64,000 nucleotides of DNA from Rhinopithecus roxellana (taxonomy: Eukaryota > Chordata > Mammalia > Primates > Cercopithecidae). The stretch spans positions 45,527,030 through 45,591,029 of the forward strand of contig NC_044560.1 in NCBI RefSeq assembly GCF_007565055.1, read 5' to 3'. The notes under the pieces are model-generated. The model searched no databases. It was not told the DNA's origin and saw only the letters and a list, made by a program, of their open reading frames with translations. Shown here piece by piece: positions 34,131 to 44,919 of the stretch (positions are counted from its first letter, which is position 1; each line of letters opens with the position of its first letter). The position numbers and the translations under genes are program-made.

Positions 34131-34659
34131 AGCTTGGAGAGGACAGGATTGGGAGAGAGATCTGGTTCTAGGGACAGTGGCTACCGCGCCTGCAGTACAC
34201 TGGGTGAGGATTCCGCCTTGTGTGGGGGAGCGGAGGAAAGGACAGGATGAGTCCTGTGGGAAGGATTCTCTGCGGGGAATATTGTGTCCATTTCTTACTT
34301 ATGCATGACCCAGAACACTAGGTGACCTGGAAGACCTCTCACGACCCTGCCCTTCGAAAAGTTCATCATTTAGTGTGCGTGCAGGAATCCCTTCTTCTCT
34401 ACTCTCCAGTGCACCCAACGGAATATTTGATTTCAGTGGTATGTTAGCTCCTCAGTTCCAGCCCAGTCTTCCCTTGGCAAAATCTTAAAAAGACCATGCC
34501 AAAGGCTCACTCACATCCTGGGGAAAGGACCCACTTGGATAACATACAGAAACACCATTGTGATCCACGCTTTATTCACACAGAATGTCAGTTAGCAAAC
34601 AATGCAGAAGTCATGTACTAAAGTTACACTAACAGATGTGACATGCATTGGGGATATTG

Positions 34660-34985
34660 AAACACATTTTTTTGTTTTTCTTTGAGACAGGGTCTCACTC
34701 TATGTCCCAGGCTGGAGTACAGTGGTGCAATCATAGATGGCTGCAGCCCTCGACCTCCTGGGCTCAAGCGATCCTCCTGCCTTAGCCTGTTGAGTAGCTG
34801 GGACTACAGATGCACACCATCACGCCCAGCTAATTTTTTATTTTTATTTTTTGTGGAGATGGGATCTCACTCTGTTGTCCAGGCTAGTCTCAAACTCTTG
34901 GCCTCAAGCAATCCTCCCACCTCAGCCTCTCAAAATGCTGGGATTACAGGTGTGAACCACCCTGCCAGGCCAAAACACATTTTTT
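34660..34985 (-). mobile_element. AluJ with TSD; first Alu after the gap
   Basis: Reverse Alu with TSD AAACACATTTTT at 34660 and 34973. Confidence 0.82.
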
Positions 34986-34989
34986 AAAA

Positions 34990-35760
34990 TTTAAATTTTT
35001 CTGTCATTTTTAAAGAAACAAGTTTTCCTTGGGTCAGAGGTAGGTATCTCTGGCTGCCTTTTTTGGTAACTCTCATTTTAACACAGAAATTTCTTGGATT
35101 TAAGTCATACCCACAGCTGAATTCAGGCGGAGAGGATATATAAGTATATAATATATATTTATTTACTCATTTATTCCTTATTAGTAATTTATTGAACTGT
35201 TGTAGACCTGGAAAGTACTAGGAATGAAAAGAAGAATTAAACCCAAGATTCCTCAAGGAAGAACCAGGCAAGAGAATCAGTGTTTGTCATGCAGGTTGAT
35301 AGGTGCCATGGCAAGGGGAAACAGCGCGGAGGAGGGCCTTTCTCACTGGGTAGGGATTGAGAAAGTGTGAAGCCTTCAATACAGAAGATGCTACTGACCA
35401 GCTAGCTCTGACTTTAGGGGTTTCCAGAGGAGATTGGGGAGAAGTTAGAATCTGGGCTACTTTGGGAAAAGAAAGTACTAAGTTGGATGCCTAATGGTAC
35501 TTCTGGACAGCCAGAAAGTACTTGGTCTCAAGGGAAATGGACAATAGATGTGTGATAAGGAAACAGAAAGGGATGGAAGAAGAGAGAAGGGAAATGTGAA
35601 AATTGAAATTTGCTTAGAAATTTTGTCTAGGTATAGTACATTTAGACTACATGGAAGTATTTGACTAACAAACACAGGGAAGAAATTTAAAAGGGAACGT
35701 AGGTAAAGGAAAAGATCCTTTGAAAAGAAAATATTCAAAAGGCTAGTTGTTAGACCCAAC
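34990..35760. other. Intergenic sequence, nothing recognised
   Basis: AT-rich unique-looking DNA. The 93-codon minus-strand frame here is Leu/Ser/Phe-rich with no domain. Confidence 0.4.
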
Positions 35761-35769
35761 TATTTTTCT

Positions 35770-35965
35770 AACCTTATCGTATTCATCAAGGGCCAGGCAC
35801 TGGAACTACAAAGGTAAATAAGAAGATAGACTCTACCTTTAGAATGTTAATTCCAGAAGGGCAGGAAGTTTTTTCTGTTCACGGTTGTATCCCTAGCCTC
35901 CAGCCAAGTACTAGGGGTGTAGGGGTGGAGGTATGGCTCAATAAATATTGCTTCAATAACCAGAT
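35770..35965 (+). mobile_element. L2 3' end
   Basis: GGGCCAGGCACTGGAACTAC, then AGAAGGGCAGGAAG and GGCTCAATAAATATTGCTTC, the order in L2 3' ends. Confidence 0.65.
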
Positions 35966-36491
35966 CAGTAAGACACATTCTCACTCTAATGGGGGACTTA
36001 TTCAAGGAAGTCCATAGCTAAAATGTAGTATGATGAGTTATAAATACATGATAGAATGTTACAGGAGCACAAAAGAAACATAACTAACTCTGCCTGGGAA
36101 AGAGAATAGGTGGGTAGGAAGGTTTCCCTAAGATATAATACTTGAGCTGTTGTGAATGATAAGCAGCAATTAGGTGGAGAAAGAGAGGAACAGAGTTCTG
36201 GCAAGAGAAAGAGAACATAGCACAAGTAAAGACACAGATTTATGCAAGACACGAGGAGCAGTATGTGGTTTGGTATAACTGAAATGAGATAAGGGAATGG
36301 CCAGAGTAAAAAAATAAAGACTCTTGAATACTGGGCTAAAGAGCCCAAAGTTATTAAGAAGCCAGTAAAGGTCTTTAACTGATTGGCATGATTGAAATAA
36401 AATTTTGGAACTATTCTTTGCGGGAATGTGAAGGATAAACTGAGGCAGTAAAAGACTGGAGATAGCAAGGAGGCTATTTCGTTATCTTATT
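35966..36491 (+). repeat. Possible ancient L2-like interspersed repeat
   Basis: Phrases such as AACAGAGTTCTGGCAAGAGA and a stretch describable as a diverged, dispersed mammalian repeat recur here. Similar phrases continue at 36824-37000 (after the AluY) and at 37900-38160. Family not certain. Confidence 0.3.
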
Positions 36492-36781
36492 AAGAGATGA
36501 TGGGCCGGGCGTGGTGGCTCAAGCCTGTAATCCCAGCACTTTGGGAGGCCGAGACGGGCGGATCCCGAGGTCAGGAGATCGAGACCATCCTGGCTAACAC
36601 GGTGAAACCCCGTCTCCACTAAAAATACAAAAAACTAGCCGGGCGAGGTGGCGGCGCCTGTAGTCCCAGCTACTCGGGAGGCTGAGGCAGGAGAATGGCG
36701 TGAACCTGGGAGGCGGAGCTTGCAGTGAGCTGAGATCTGGCCACTGCACTCCAGCCTGGGTGACAGAGCGAGACTCCGTCT

Positions 36782-36817
<36 letters not shown>

Positions 36818-36823
36818 ATGATG
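36492..36823 (+). mobile_element. Young AluY with TSD
   Basis: Body 36503-36814 with a 31-nt A tail. TSD AAGAGATGATG on both sides. Confidence 0.9.
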
Positions 36824-37145
36824 AAGGTGTGATTTAAATTATTGGCAGTGAGACTGGAAAAGAGGAGATGATGATGACTTTGAGAGGACTGAAGAAGTAA
36901 AATGGATGGAACTAAGTGATGTCTGATTGCTAAGGAAGAAAGAGTTCATAGTAACTGCCAAATATGAAATTTGCATGTCTAGAAGAAATGGTGTTATCAT
37001 TAATTGGGAAGGAAGATACAGATGGAGAAACACTCTCTAGTCCCTTGTTCCTCAGTCATAGATATGACTACTCAGATTATTTCCTTAAATGTCAGTTGGA
37101 GCATGCCAGTCACTCCTTTGGTCAAAAACATTTAATTCACATTGA

Positions 37146-37436
37146 ATATGATGACTCATGCCTATAATTCCAGCACTTTGGGAGGCTGAGGCAGGAGGAT
37201 CGCTTGAGGCCAGGGGTTTGAGACCAGCCTGGAAAACATAGCAAGACCCTGTCTCTGCAAAAAAGTAAAAAGTTAGCTGGGCATGGTGGTATATGCTCAT
37301 GGTCCCAGCTACTTGGGAGGCTGAGGTAAGAGGCTTGATTGAGCCCAGGAGGTTGAGGCTGTAGTGATCTATGATCCTGCCACTGCACTTTAGTCTGAGA
37401 GATAGAGACCTTGTCTCATACAAAACAAAACAAAAA
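37146..37436 (+). mobile_element. AluJ, diverged 5' end
   Basis: Body recognisable from CATGCCTATAATTCCAGCAC to CATACAAAACAAAACAAAAA. Confidence 0.78.
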
Positions 37437-37604
37437 CAAGACTGTTTAATGCTACCTCATTGCTTGTAGAAGAAAACCCAAGCCCTTTAGTAAGATACTT
37501 CAGGTGTACCATAATCTGGCTCCAATATACCTTCTAGTTTCCTTTGCACTCCATGCCCCTGCCCTCTGGGACTATAATGCATTCCCAGGACACACTGTGG
37601 CCTC

Positions 37605-37765
37605 CATCCTTTACCAGTTATAGGACCTTGAGTAAGTTCCTTAAACTCTCTGTGCCTCATATCTTCATCTGTAAAATGGAGATAATAGCATCTTCCTTAT
37701 GGGGTTTTTGTAAGGATTAAGGACATCCAAATCACTTAGAATAGAGTTTGGCACATAATTAAGGA
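37605..37765 (+). mobile_element. MIR SINE
   Basis: CTCTGTGCCTCATATCTTCA, TCTGTAAAATGGAGATAATA and GTTTGGCACATAATTAAGG in MIR order. Confidence 0.8.
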
Positions 37766-38353
37766 TCACTCAAAAATTTTTTTAAATAGATTGTAATGCT
37801 TTTTCCTGTTTTTAATTTAATTTAATTAATTAATTTATTTGTTTGTTTTTATTGAGAGACATAGTCCCCGCCTTCTAGGAATTTTCAGTTTACTTATGAA
37901 GAGTAAGAGAGGCAGACATTGTAAGCCCTTGAAGGTAGAGACTGAGAGGCTTAGATTTTTTTTTTTTTTCCTGAAAGTGACTATTATAGAATTTTGAGCA
38001 GGGAAGTGATGTGACTGGATATGTGTTTTAGAAATATCACTGTATCATCAATGTGGAGAATGGGCTGAAAGGGGGAAGATGAGTTTAGTTTTACACATAC
38101 TGAATTTGAGGTGCTGGTGGAATTTCTAAGTAGAGATAATTAGTAGGAGGTAAGCATTTGGAGTGGTACTGTCTAATGGAAATATAATGTGAGCTGTGTA
38201 TGTACTTTTAAATCTCTAATGCCCACATTTTAAAAAGTAAACAGATGGGTACAAAAGATATTTAGAAAGAATGAGTAAGACAGTATTTGACAGCACAACA
38301 GGGTGACTATAGTCAATAATAACTTAATTGTACATTTAGAAATAACTAAAAGA

Positions 38354-38647
38354 GGCTGGGTGTGGTGGCTCACGCCTGTAATCCCAGCACTTTGGGAAGC
38401 CAAGGCGGGCAGATCATCTGAGGTCAGGAGTTTGAGGCCAGCCTGACCAACATGGTGAAATCCCTTCTCTACTAAAAATTCAAAAATTAGCTGGGCATGG
38501 TTTTGCGTGCCTGTAGCCCCACATACTCAGGAGGCTGAGGCGGGAGAATCGCTGGAACCCGGGAGGTGGAGGTTGCAGTGAACCGAGATCATGCCACTGC
38601 ATGCCAGCCTGGGTAACAGAGCGAGACTCTGTCTCAAAAAACAAACA
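38354..38647 (+). mobile_element. AluS inside the L1
   Basis: AACTAAAAG is found just before it and again after the next Alu at about 38967, the TSD of this insertion. Confidence 0.87.
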
Positions 38648-38967
38648 GCCGGGCGCGGTGGCTCAAGCCTGTAATCCCAGCACTTTGGGAGGCCGAGACG
38701 GGTGGATCACGAGGTCAGGAGATCAAGACCATCCTGGCTAACACGGTGAAACCCCGTCTCTACTAAAAAATACAAAAAACTAGCCGGGCGAGGTGGTGGG
38801 CGCCTGTAGTCCCAGCTACACGGGAGGCTGAGGCAGGAGAATGGCGGGAACCTGGGAGGCAGAGCTTGCAGTGAGCTAAGATCTGGCCACTGTGCTGGAG
38901 CCTGGGTGACAGAGCCAGACTCCGCCTCAAAAAAACAAACAAACAAACAAACAAACAAACAAACAAA
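38648..38967 (+). mobile_element. AluY inserted in the tail of an AluS
   Basis: Starts GCCGGGCGCGG right after the AluS A tail and ends in (CAAA)n. Confidence 0.88.
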
Positions 38968-39732
38968 CTAAAAGTGTACAATTGGATTGTTTGTAACACA
39001 AAGGGTAAATGCTTGAGGGGAAGGATACCACATTTACCATGATGTGATTGTTGTGTATTGCGTGTGTGTATCAAAGTATCACATATACCCCATAAATTTA
39101 TATACAACTACTATGTACCCACAAAAGATTTTTAAAAAAATAAACAGAAACACGTAAAATTGATTTTTTCTAATGTTATGCCATTAACCTAAGTGAAATT
39201 GATTTTAATGATACATTTTATTTAACCCAAAAATATTTATTTTTATTATACCTAAAAATATTAATATTTCAGCATGTAATCAATATAAAATTTAAGACAT
39301 TTTTCATTTTTTCATACTAAGTCTTTGAAATATGGTGTGTATCTCAATTTGAGCTAGCCACATTTGAATCGTTTCATAATCACATGTAACTAATTATTAT
39401 CATATTGGACAGTTCAGATACAGATCTTAAGAGAGAGGTCAGGACTACAAATAAACATTTGGGAGTCATCAGTGTTCAAGTGTGGTATGTCACGCAATGA
39501 GAGTGTGTTAGCTCAGTAAATTAGAGGATGTGGAATAAAGAAAAAGGATAAGGAAATATCAGAGATGGTAGAAGGAAGAAAGGCCCATAAAAGAAAGTTT
39601 GAAAATAAATAGAGCATAAATTGGGAGCAAGTATTATCGTGGAAACCAAGGAAGAGGGAGTTTCGAGAAGATAAGAGTAGTCAACAAGGTCAGGTGCTCT
39701 GAGATATATATTTATTACATGAATTTGTTTTC

Positions 39733-39839
39733 CCAGAGACAGGGTCTCACTCTGTTGTCTAGGCTGGACTCAAACTCCTGGGCACAAGCAGTCCTACTTC
39801 AGCCTCCTAAGTAGCTGGGACTATAGACACACACCACCT
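39733..39839 (-). mobile_element. Alu fragment ending in a snap-back
   Basis: Reverse Alu from AGAGACAGGGTCTCACTCTG to GACACACACCACC, where it turns into its own complement. Confidence 0.7.
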
Positions 39840-39851
39840 TGTGTGTCTATA
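39822..39851. repeat. Perfect 12-bp hairpin
   Basis: TATAGACACACA (39822-39833), 6-nt loop, TGTGTGTCTATA (39840-39851). Confidence 0.95.
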
Positions 39852-39971
39852 TGTAATTTTTATATAGATATTAAAATAAGGGTTTGGTCACCTCTGATAG
39901 GAATTATTTAAGTAAACTAGATTGCTTATTTAATAATTATTATGATAGGAAAATTATTTAAATATAAGTGG

Positions 39972-40040
39972 ATTGCTTCTGGTGAGGTAGTTATTGGGAG
40001 TAGATACCATTTCCTTATTCTGTGCATAGTTGTAAAATAT
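39972..40040 (+). repeat. 69-bp inverted duplication, left arm
   Basis: Every base is the reverse complement of 40939-41007; homology stops abruptly at both ends. Confidence 0.95.
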
Positions 40041-40243
40041 TATTGTTCAATTTCATTACAAACTATGTGTGTTGCTTTTCTATGAACTTATCCCACAGTC
40101 ACAGTGACCAGTCATTTATCCTGACTGGCCTGGAACAATTCCAGTTTAAGCCTGCTTTTCAAATATAATCTTTTCTAGGGCCTTTTTTATTCTCAGAAGT
40201 GTCCCAGTTTGGATAATAAATTATTTGACTACCCCATATGTAG

Positions 40244-40560
40244 TTGATGTAACTTTTGTTTTGAAACGGAGTTTCGCCCTTGTTGCCCAGGCTGGAGTGC
40301 AATGGCTCAATCTCGGTTTCCTGCAACCTCCGCCTCCTGGCTTCAAGCGATTCTCCTGCCTCAGCCAACCAAGTAGCTGGGATTATAGGCATGCACCACC
40401 ACACCTGGCTAATTTTTTGTATTTTTAGTAGACACAGGGTTTCACCATGTTGGCCAGGCTGGTCTCAAACTCCCGACCTCAGGTGATCCGCCCGCCTTAG
40501 CCTCCCAAAGCACTGGGATTACAGGCATGAGCCACGGCCACCAGTCATTGATGTAACTTT
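40244..40560 (-). mobile_element. AluS with TSD
   Basis: Body 40258-40541. Flanks TTGATGTAACTTT on both sides. Confidence 0.87.
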
Positions 40561-40819
40561 CAACACTTAGAGCCCAACTGTGAAGCTGCCCATCAGGATG
40601 TACTAATGGATAGGGAAGTGCTTGAAACAAATGTAGGTACCACTTACTATAGTTTTAATTGCCTCCCAGCTAGGTCAGGGCTTCTCTTTTCACTCTCTTA
40701 AGGTTTTCTGAGGGGAAATTAACTCAGCAAGATCTGCCAGATGAGACTGTGACTGAATCTTCTTTGTGACCCCAAATACATCTATACATCCCTACCCTAT
40801 CCACACCACCAGGATGATG

Positions 40820-41075
40820 AAGATGATGAAAGTGATTTATGATGCACTTGTTATGTGCCAGATTCTCTCCTATGCAACTTACATGTATTTATTTACTACT
40901 TATGACCATCTTATGAGGGACGAGTGCTAATTATTCTCATATTTTACAACTATGCACAGAATAAGGAAATGGTATCTACTCCCAATAACTACCTCACCAG
41001 AAGCAATGAGTGAGGAAGGTCATCAGACAGGATCTGGACCAATACAGTTTGACTTCAGAGCCTAGGATCTTCACC
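40820..41075 (-). mobile_element. MIR SINE disrupted by the 69-bp insert
   Basis: GCACTTGTTATGTGCCAGAT on the left and GGATCTGGACCAATACAG with TTTGACTTCAGAGCC on the right are MIR text; the middle is replaced. Confidence 0.6.
40939..41007 (-). repeat. 69-bp inverted duplication, right arm
   Basis: Perfect reverse complement of 39972-40040. It sits inside an old MIR, replacing the part of the MIR core that normally follows CATTTTACA, so this arm is probably the inserted copy. Confidence 0.95.
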
Positions 41076-41165
41076 ACGACTTTGTACTGCCCTTTCCTTC
41101 CCTTTCTCATCTCCAGTAGCTTTCTCACTGCCACCTACAACTGAATTAAACCTTTCAATGGGGGA

Positions 41166-41499
41166 ATATTGTTTATTTATTTATTTTTTAAATGTTTTTT
41201 TTTGAGACGGAGTCTTGCTGTGTTGCCCAGGCTGGAGTGCAGTGGCCGGATCTCAGCTCACTGCAACCTCCGCCTCCCGGGTTCACGCCATTCTCCTGCC
41301 TCAGCGTCCTGAGTAGCTGGGACTACAGGCGCCCGCCACCTCGCCCGGCTAATTTTTTTGTATTTTTAGTAGAGACGGGGTTTCACTGTGTTAGCCAGGA
41401 TGGTCTCGATCTCCTGACCTCGTGATCCACCCGTCTCGGCCTCCCAAAGTGCTGGGATTACAGACTTGAGCCACTGCACCCGGCCTATTGTTTATTTTT
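41166..41499 (-). mobile_element. Young AluY with TSD
   Basis: Body about 41190-41485. TATTGTTTATTT on both sides. Confidence 0.87.
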
Positions 41500-41650
41500 A
41501 TACTTTTACTATTAATTATTTGAATTATGGAAGATGATATACAAAGAACAACAAGAGATCTTTATTATCTAGTCATTGTTGCAGAATTTGATATTTTGCT
41601 TTTTTATGAGATGAAGATATGTCAATGATTTTGTGCTTTTCTTTTAAAGG

Positions 41651-41656
41651 GTCATA

Positions 41657-41687
<31 letters not shown>

Positions 41688-41978
41688 GAGACAGAGTCTC
41701 ATTCTGTCACCCAGGCTGGAGTGCAGTGGCATGATCTTGGCTCACTGCAACCTCTGCCTCCCAGGTTCAAGCAATTCTCCTGCCTCAGCCTCCCGAGTAG
41801 CTGGGATTACAGGTGTGCGCCACCACGCCTGGCTAACTTTTGTATTTTTAGTAGAGATGGGGATTCACCATGTTGATCAGGCTGGTCTCGAACTCCTGAC
41901 CTCATGATCTGCCTGCCTCAGTCTCCCGAAGGGCTGGGATTACATGCATGAGCCACTGCGCCCAGCCTCATAGTAATT
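41651..41978 (-). mobile_element. AluS with TSD
   Basis: T run 41661-41687, 5' end near 41968. TCATAGTA flanks both ends. Confidence 0.85.
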
Positions 41979-42084
41979 TTCTTGTAACTTGTTTTGAGAG
42001 CCTTCTCAGAACAGACAGTTTTTAGGGGAAAAAATGAATATAGAATTTTTAGTAACTACTTATAATTATGATCTATTTCTACAT

Positions 42085-43155
42085 TCCCCAAAATATAGCA
42101 GCTTAAAATAACAAACACCTATTTTCCCATAGTTTCTGTGGATCGGGAATTCAGAAGGGGCATATCTTGGCAGTTCTTGCTCAGCATCTTTCATGAGGTT
42201 GATTGGGGCTGTGGTCATCTGAAGCCTTGACTGGGGCTCACTTACTTGGCCGTTGGAGGTGGCCTTAGTTTATTGTCACATAGATCTTTCCATAAGACTG
42301 CTTAAGAGCCCTTATGACATGGCAGCTGACTTGCCAGAGCAAGTGATAGGAGAGAGAAAGAGCAAAAAGAACTCACAAAGTTTTTTAGCCAGGAGCGGTG
42401 GCTCACGCCTGTAATCCCAGCACTTTGGGAGGCTGAGTCAGGCGGATCACCTGAGGTCCGGAGTTCGAGACCAGCCTGACAAACATGGTGAAACCCCGTC
42501 TTTAATAAAAATACAAAAATTAGCCGTGAGTGGTGGCTGGCATCTATAGTCCCAGCTACATGGGAGGCTGAGGCAGGAGAATTGCTTGAACCTGGGAGGT
42601 GGAGGTTGCAGTGAGCCAAGATCGCACCATTGCACTCCAGCCTGGGAGAGAGAGCGAGACTCCATCTCAAGAAAAGAAAAAGAAAGAAATCGCAATTTTT
42701 TTTTTTTTTTTTTTTTTTTGAGATGGAGTTTCATTCTCGTTGCCCAGGCTGGAATGCAATGGCACAATCTCAGTTCACTGCAACCTCCACCTCTCGGGTT
42801 CAAGCGATTCTCCTGTCTCAGCCTTGGGCATGTGCCACCACGCCCGGCTAATTTTTATATTTTCAGTAGAGACAGGGTTTGTCCCTGTTGGCCAGGCTGG
42901 TCTTGAACTCTCAACCTCAGGTGATCCACCCGCCTTAGCCTTCCAAAGTGCTGGGATTACAGGCGTGAGCCACCGCGCCTGGCAATCACAAAGTTTTTTA
43001 TGACCTAGTTTCGTCATGTACTATCACTTCTGTAGTATCTGTCGGTCACACAAGCCAACCCTGATGCAATGTGGGAGTGTATTATATAAGGGTGTGAATA
43101 CCAGAAGGTAAGGACCTCAGAAGGATCACTGGGGGCCATCTTGGAGGCTAGCTTC
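42085..43155 (+). mobile_element. ERVL/MaLR-type LTR relic split by an Alu pair
   Basis: Phrases such as AGCAGCTTAAAATAACAAAC, TTTCTGTGGATCGGGAATTC and CTTGACTGGGGCTCAC run to 42372. TTTTATGACCTAGTTTCGTC follows the Alus and GGGGGCCATCTTGGAGGCTA ends it. Exact family uncertain; no coding region. Confidence 0.55.
42373..43000. mobile_element. Inverted Alu pair, tail to tail, sharing one TSD
   Basis: Plus AluS (42388-42690) and minus AluS (42695-42983) meet by their A/T tails with only a few bases between. The 15-bp TSD TCACAAAGTTTTTTA flanks the whole pair (42373-42387, 42986-43000), so the minus copy landed in the tail of the plus copy. Confidence 0.9.
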
Positions 43156-43159
43156 CACA

Positions 43160-44215
43160 GTCTACCCTATATTAACATTGTTCCCACATGCAAAATGTAC
43201 TTACCTTCCCCCAAGATTCTCAAAAGTCCCATTTAATTGCAGCATCACTTCAAAGTTTAGAATTTCGTTGTATAAATCACGTTCAGGTGTAAATGAGACT
43301 TCTCAGATTTAGTTTCATAAGTATAGCTCCCTGAGTACAGTTTCTCTTGATCTGAAGACCTGTGGACTAAAGAAACAAGTTAGCTTCCTGCATGCATACT
43401 CAACATAAAACGGTAGGACAGGCATAAGTTAACTGCTACACAGACACTCCTATTCAGAAAAGGGGAATAGGGAAGTCGCACAAGAGTAACTGGTCCTTAG
43501 CAATTCTGAAATTCAGTTAGGCACTGATTGGCTTTTCCTTGATTAGGTCTCGAAGCCTGAGAATAATTTTCTACCTTCTTGGCTCTTGTTTCCACCCTCT
43601 GAGTCATCCTTCTTTTTTCATGAAAGATAACATGTTTTTGCAACCAAGTAGTTTTTTTTTTTTTTTTTTAACCTGCTTTCTGCTGGTAGAAGTTTGCAAG
43701 GTAGGGGATCCAGAGGCCTCTTTTCATTTTGTACTGTCTATGTCACTTTCAGTCCAAGCTGGTAAGTGTTTCTGCCACTGTAATTCTCCTCTGCTGATAT
43801 AATTCTCCGGATATCTCCTGTCTTCCTTATGGCCATGTATATTGATGGAAATTAGCCCCATTCCAGTTCCAGAGGTTGAAATTTGCTGATTTAATCCAAA
43901 CATGGTAGTTTTATTCACATTGCCAAGGATTAAGACTTGGTCAAGTGGTGCTATCTGGCCGGTGAGACAGAAGGGGAAGATTGTTTAGGGGTTACTGTGA
44001 AAGGTTTTCTTTTCTGACAAAAGGATCTCCAGGGAAGAAAGCATCTCTCTTCTACTAGACATTGGTATGCCTGCATAACATTCTTACAGTTGTCATTTCA
44101 CGGTTCTGAGTCTGGCGGAAGAAAAAGATGGAAAGCACTTAGGTTCTTCATTATGTAATTATGCGACTGAATTAATCAATGCTGAAAAACCAAATTTTCT
44201 TTATTTTAGAATTGG
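43160..44215. other. Intergenic sequence, nothing recognised
   Basis: Unique-looking DNA with an 18-19 nt T run near 43652. The open frames seen are below 90 codons and show no domain. Confidence 0.45.
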
Positions 44216-44217
44216 TT

Positions 44218-44348
44218 GCAGGAGGCTGAGGCAGGAGAATCGCTTGAACCCGGGAGGCAGAGGTTGCGGTGAGCCGAGACGGCGCCATTGCACTGCAGCC
44301 TGGGCAACAAGAGCGAAACTCCATTTCAAAAAAAAAAAAAAAAAAAAA
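44218..44348 (+). mobile_element. Alu 3' half
   Basis: Right-arm end from GGAGGCTGAGGCAGGAGAAT with a 20-nt A tail. Confidence 0.8.
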
Positions 44349-44562
44349 TCAGTTGCTAGTTTTGGTCATGAATTTCCAGTGAAACCTAGTCAGTATGGCT
44401 GTGCAGTTGTTTTCTGGGGAGAATGGGGGCCAACTGCTCAGGTGAAGACTGGAGAAAGTGGGTATTGAGGTAAGCAAAGTTAAGTGATTATAGGTTTGCC
44501 AAGTACAGTGGGTGTCCTTTACAAAAAAGGGATTATAATTGTGCTTGTTTCTTTCCCGTTTC

Positions 44563-44695
44563 CTCCCCCCCACCCCTTTCCACTATCCCCACCTCTTCCC
44601 TGTACCCCTGCTCCTCTCTGCTGTCCTCTTCCCCTTCACTTTTCCTCATTCTATATTCCCTTCCCCTTCCTCCTTCTCTTCCTCATGTGAAGCTT
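44563..44695 (+). repeat. Polypyrimidine tract
   Basis: About 130 nt of almost only C and T in irregular order. Confidence 0.85.
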
Positions 44696-44714
44696 CCTGA
44701 TTCTCAGTCTCTGA

Positions 44715-44910
44715 GCTACCATTTATTTGCATGCATTGTCTTATTCAGTTCTCATAAAGACCCTGTCTAATAGGTATAGATAATATTCTCAGTATTTAGT
44801 TGAGAGATTAAGCAACTTGCTCATGATCATGCAGCTAAAAAGTGGCCACTAGGCATCTAGCTCAAGCCTGTATGATTCCAAAGTCTGTGCTTTAACCACT
44901 ATACAGGAGT
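44715..44910 (-). mobile_element. MIR SINE
   Basis: AAGCAACTTGCTCATGATCA, AGCTAAAAAGTGGCC and GTGCTTTAACCACTATAC in reverse MIR order. Confidence 0.75.
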
Positions 44911-44919
44911 GAAAGGGAC

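Larger units (their letters stand above)
28620..34660. other. Alu-free upstream territory of FOXD3
   Basis: Six kb of alternating GC-rich and AT-rich unique sequence upstream of FOXD3. Apart from the candidate elements listed separately and a 24-nt A run (30265-30288), I see no repeat and no protein gene. Any divergent lncRNA would lie here. Confidence 0.6.
38238..39148 (+). mobile_element. L1M 3' end carrying two Alus
   Basis: L1 text at 38246-38353 (ACAGGGTGACTATAGTCAAT) resumes at about 38968-39140 (ACTACTATGTACCCACAAAA). Flanking TAAACAGA (38238-38245, 39141-39148) is the probable TSD. Confidence 0.75.
38166..39415 (+). mobile_element. DNA-transposon-like repeat, split by an L1
   Basis: Left end GTACTGTCTAATGG and right end CATATTGGACAGTTC form related inverted termini. 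Internal text continues across the L1 insertion (AAAAAGTAAACAGA to TAAACAGAAACACGTAAAAT). Superfamily probably hAT, not certain. Confidence 0.5.

Noticed and set aside
33020..34308. Cluster of 120-173 codon ORFs
   Set aside because: All overlap on both strands in GC-rich DNA and have no domain; treated as chance.
35998..36468. 156-codon minus-strand ORF, hydrophobic
   Set aside because: Leu/Phe/Ser-rich frame through old repeat-like sequence, with no start context, domain or homology that I recognise.
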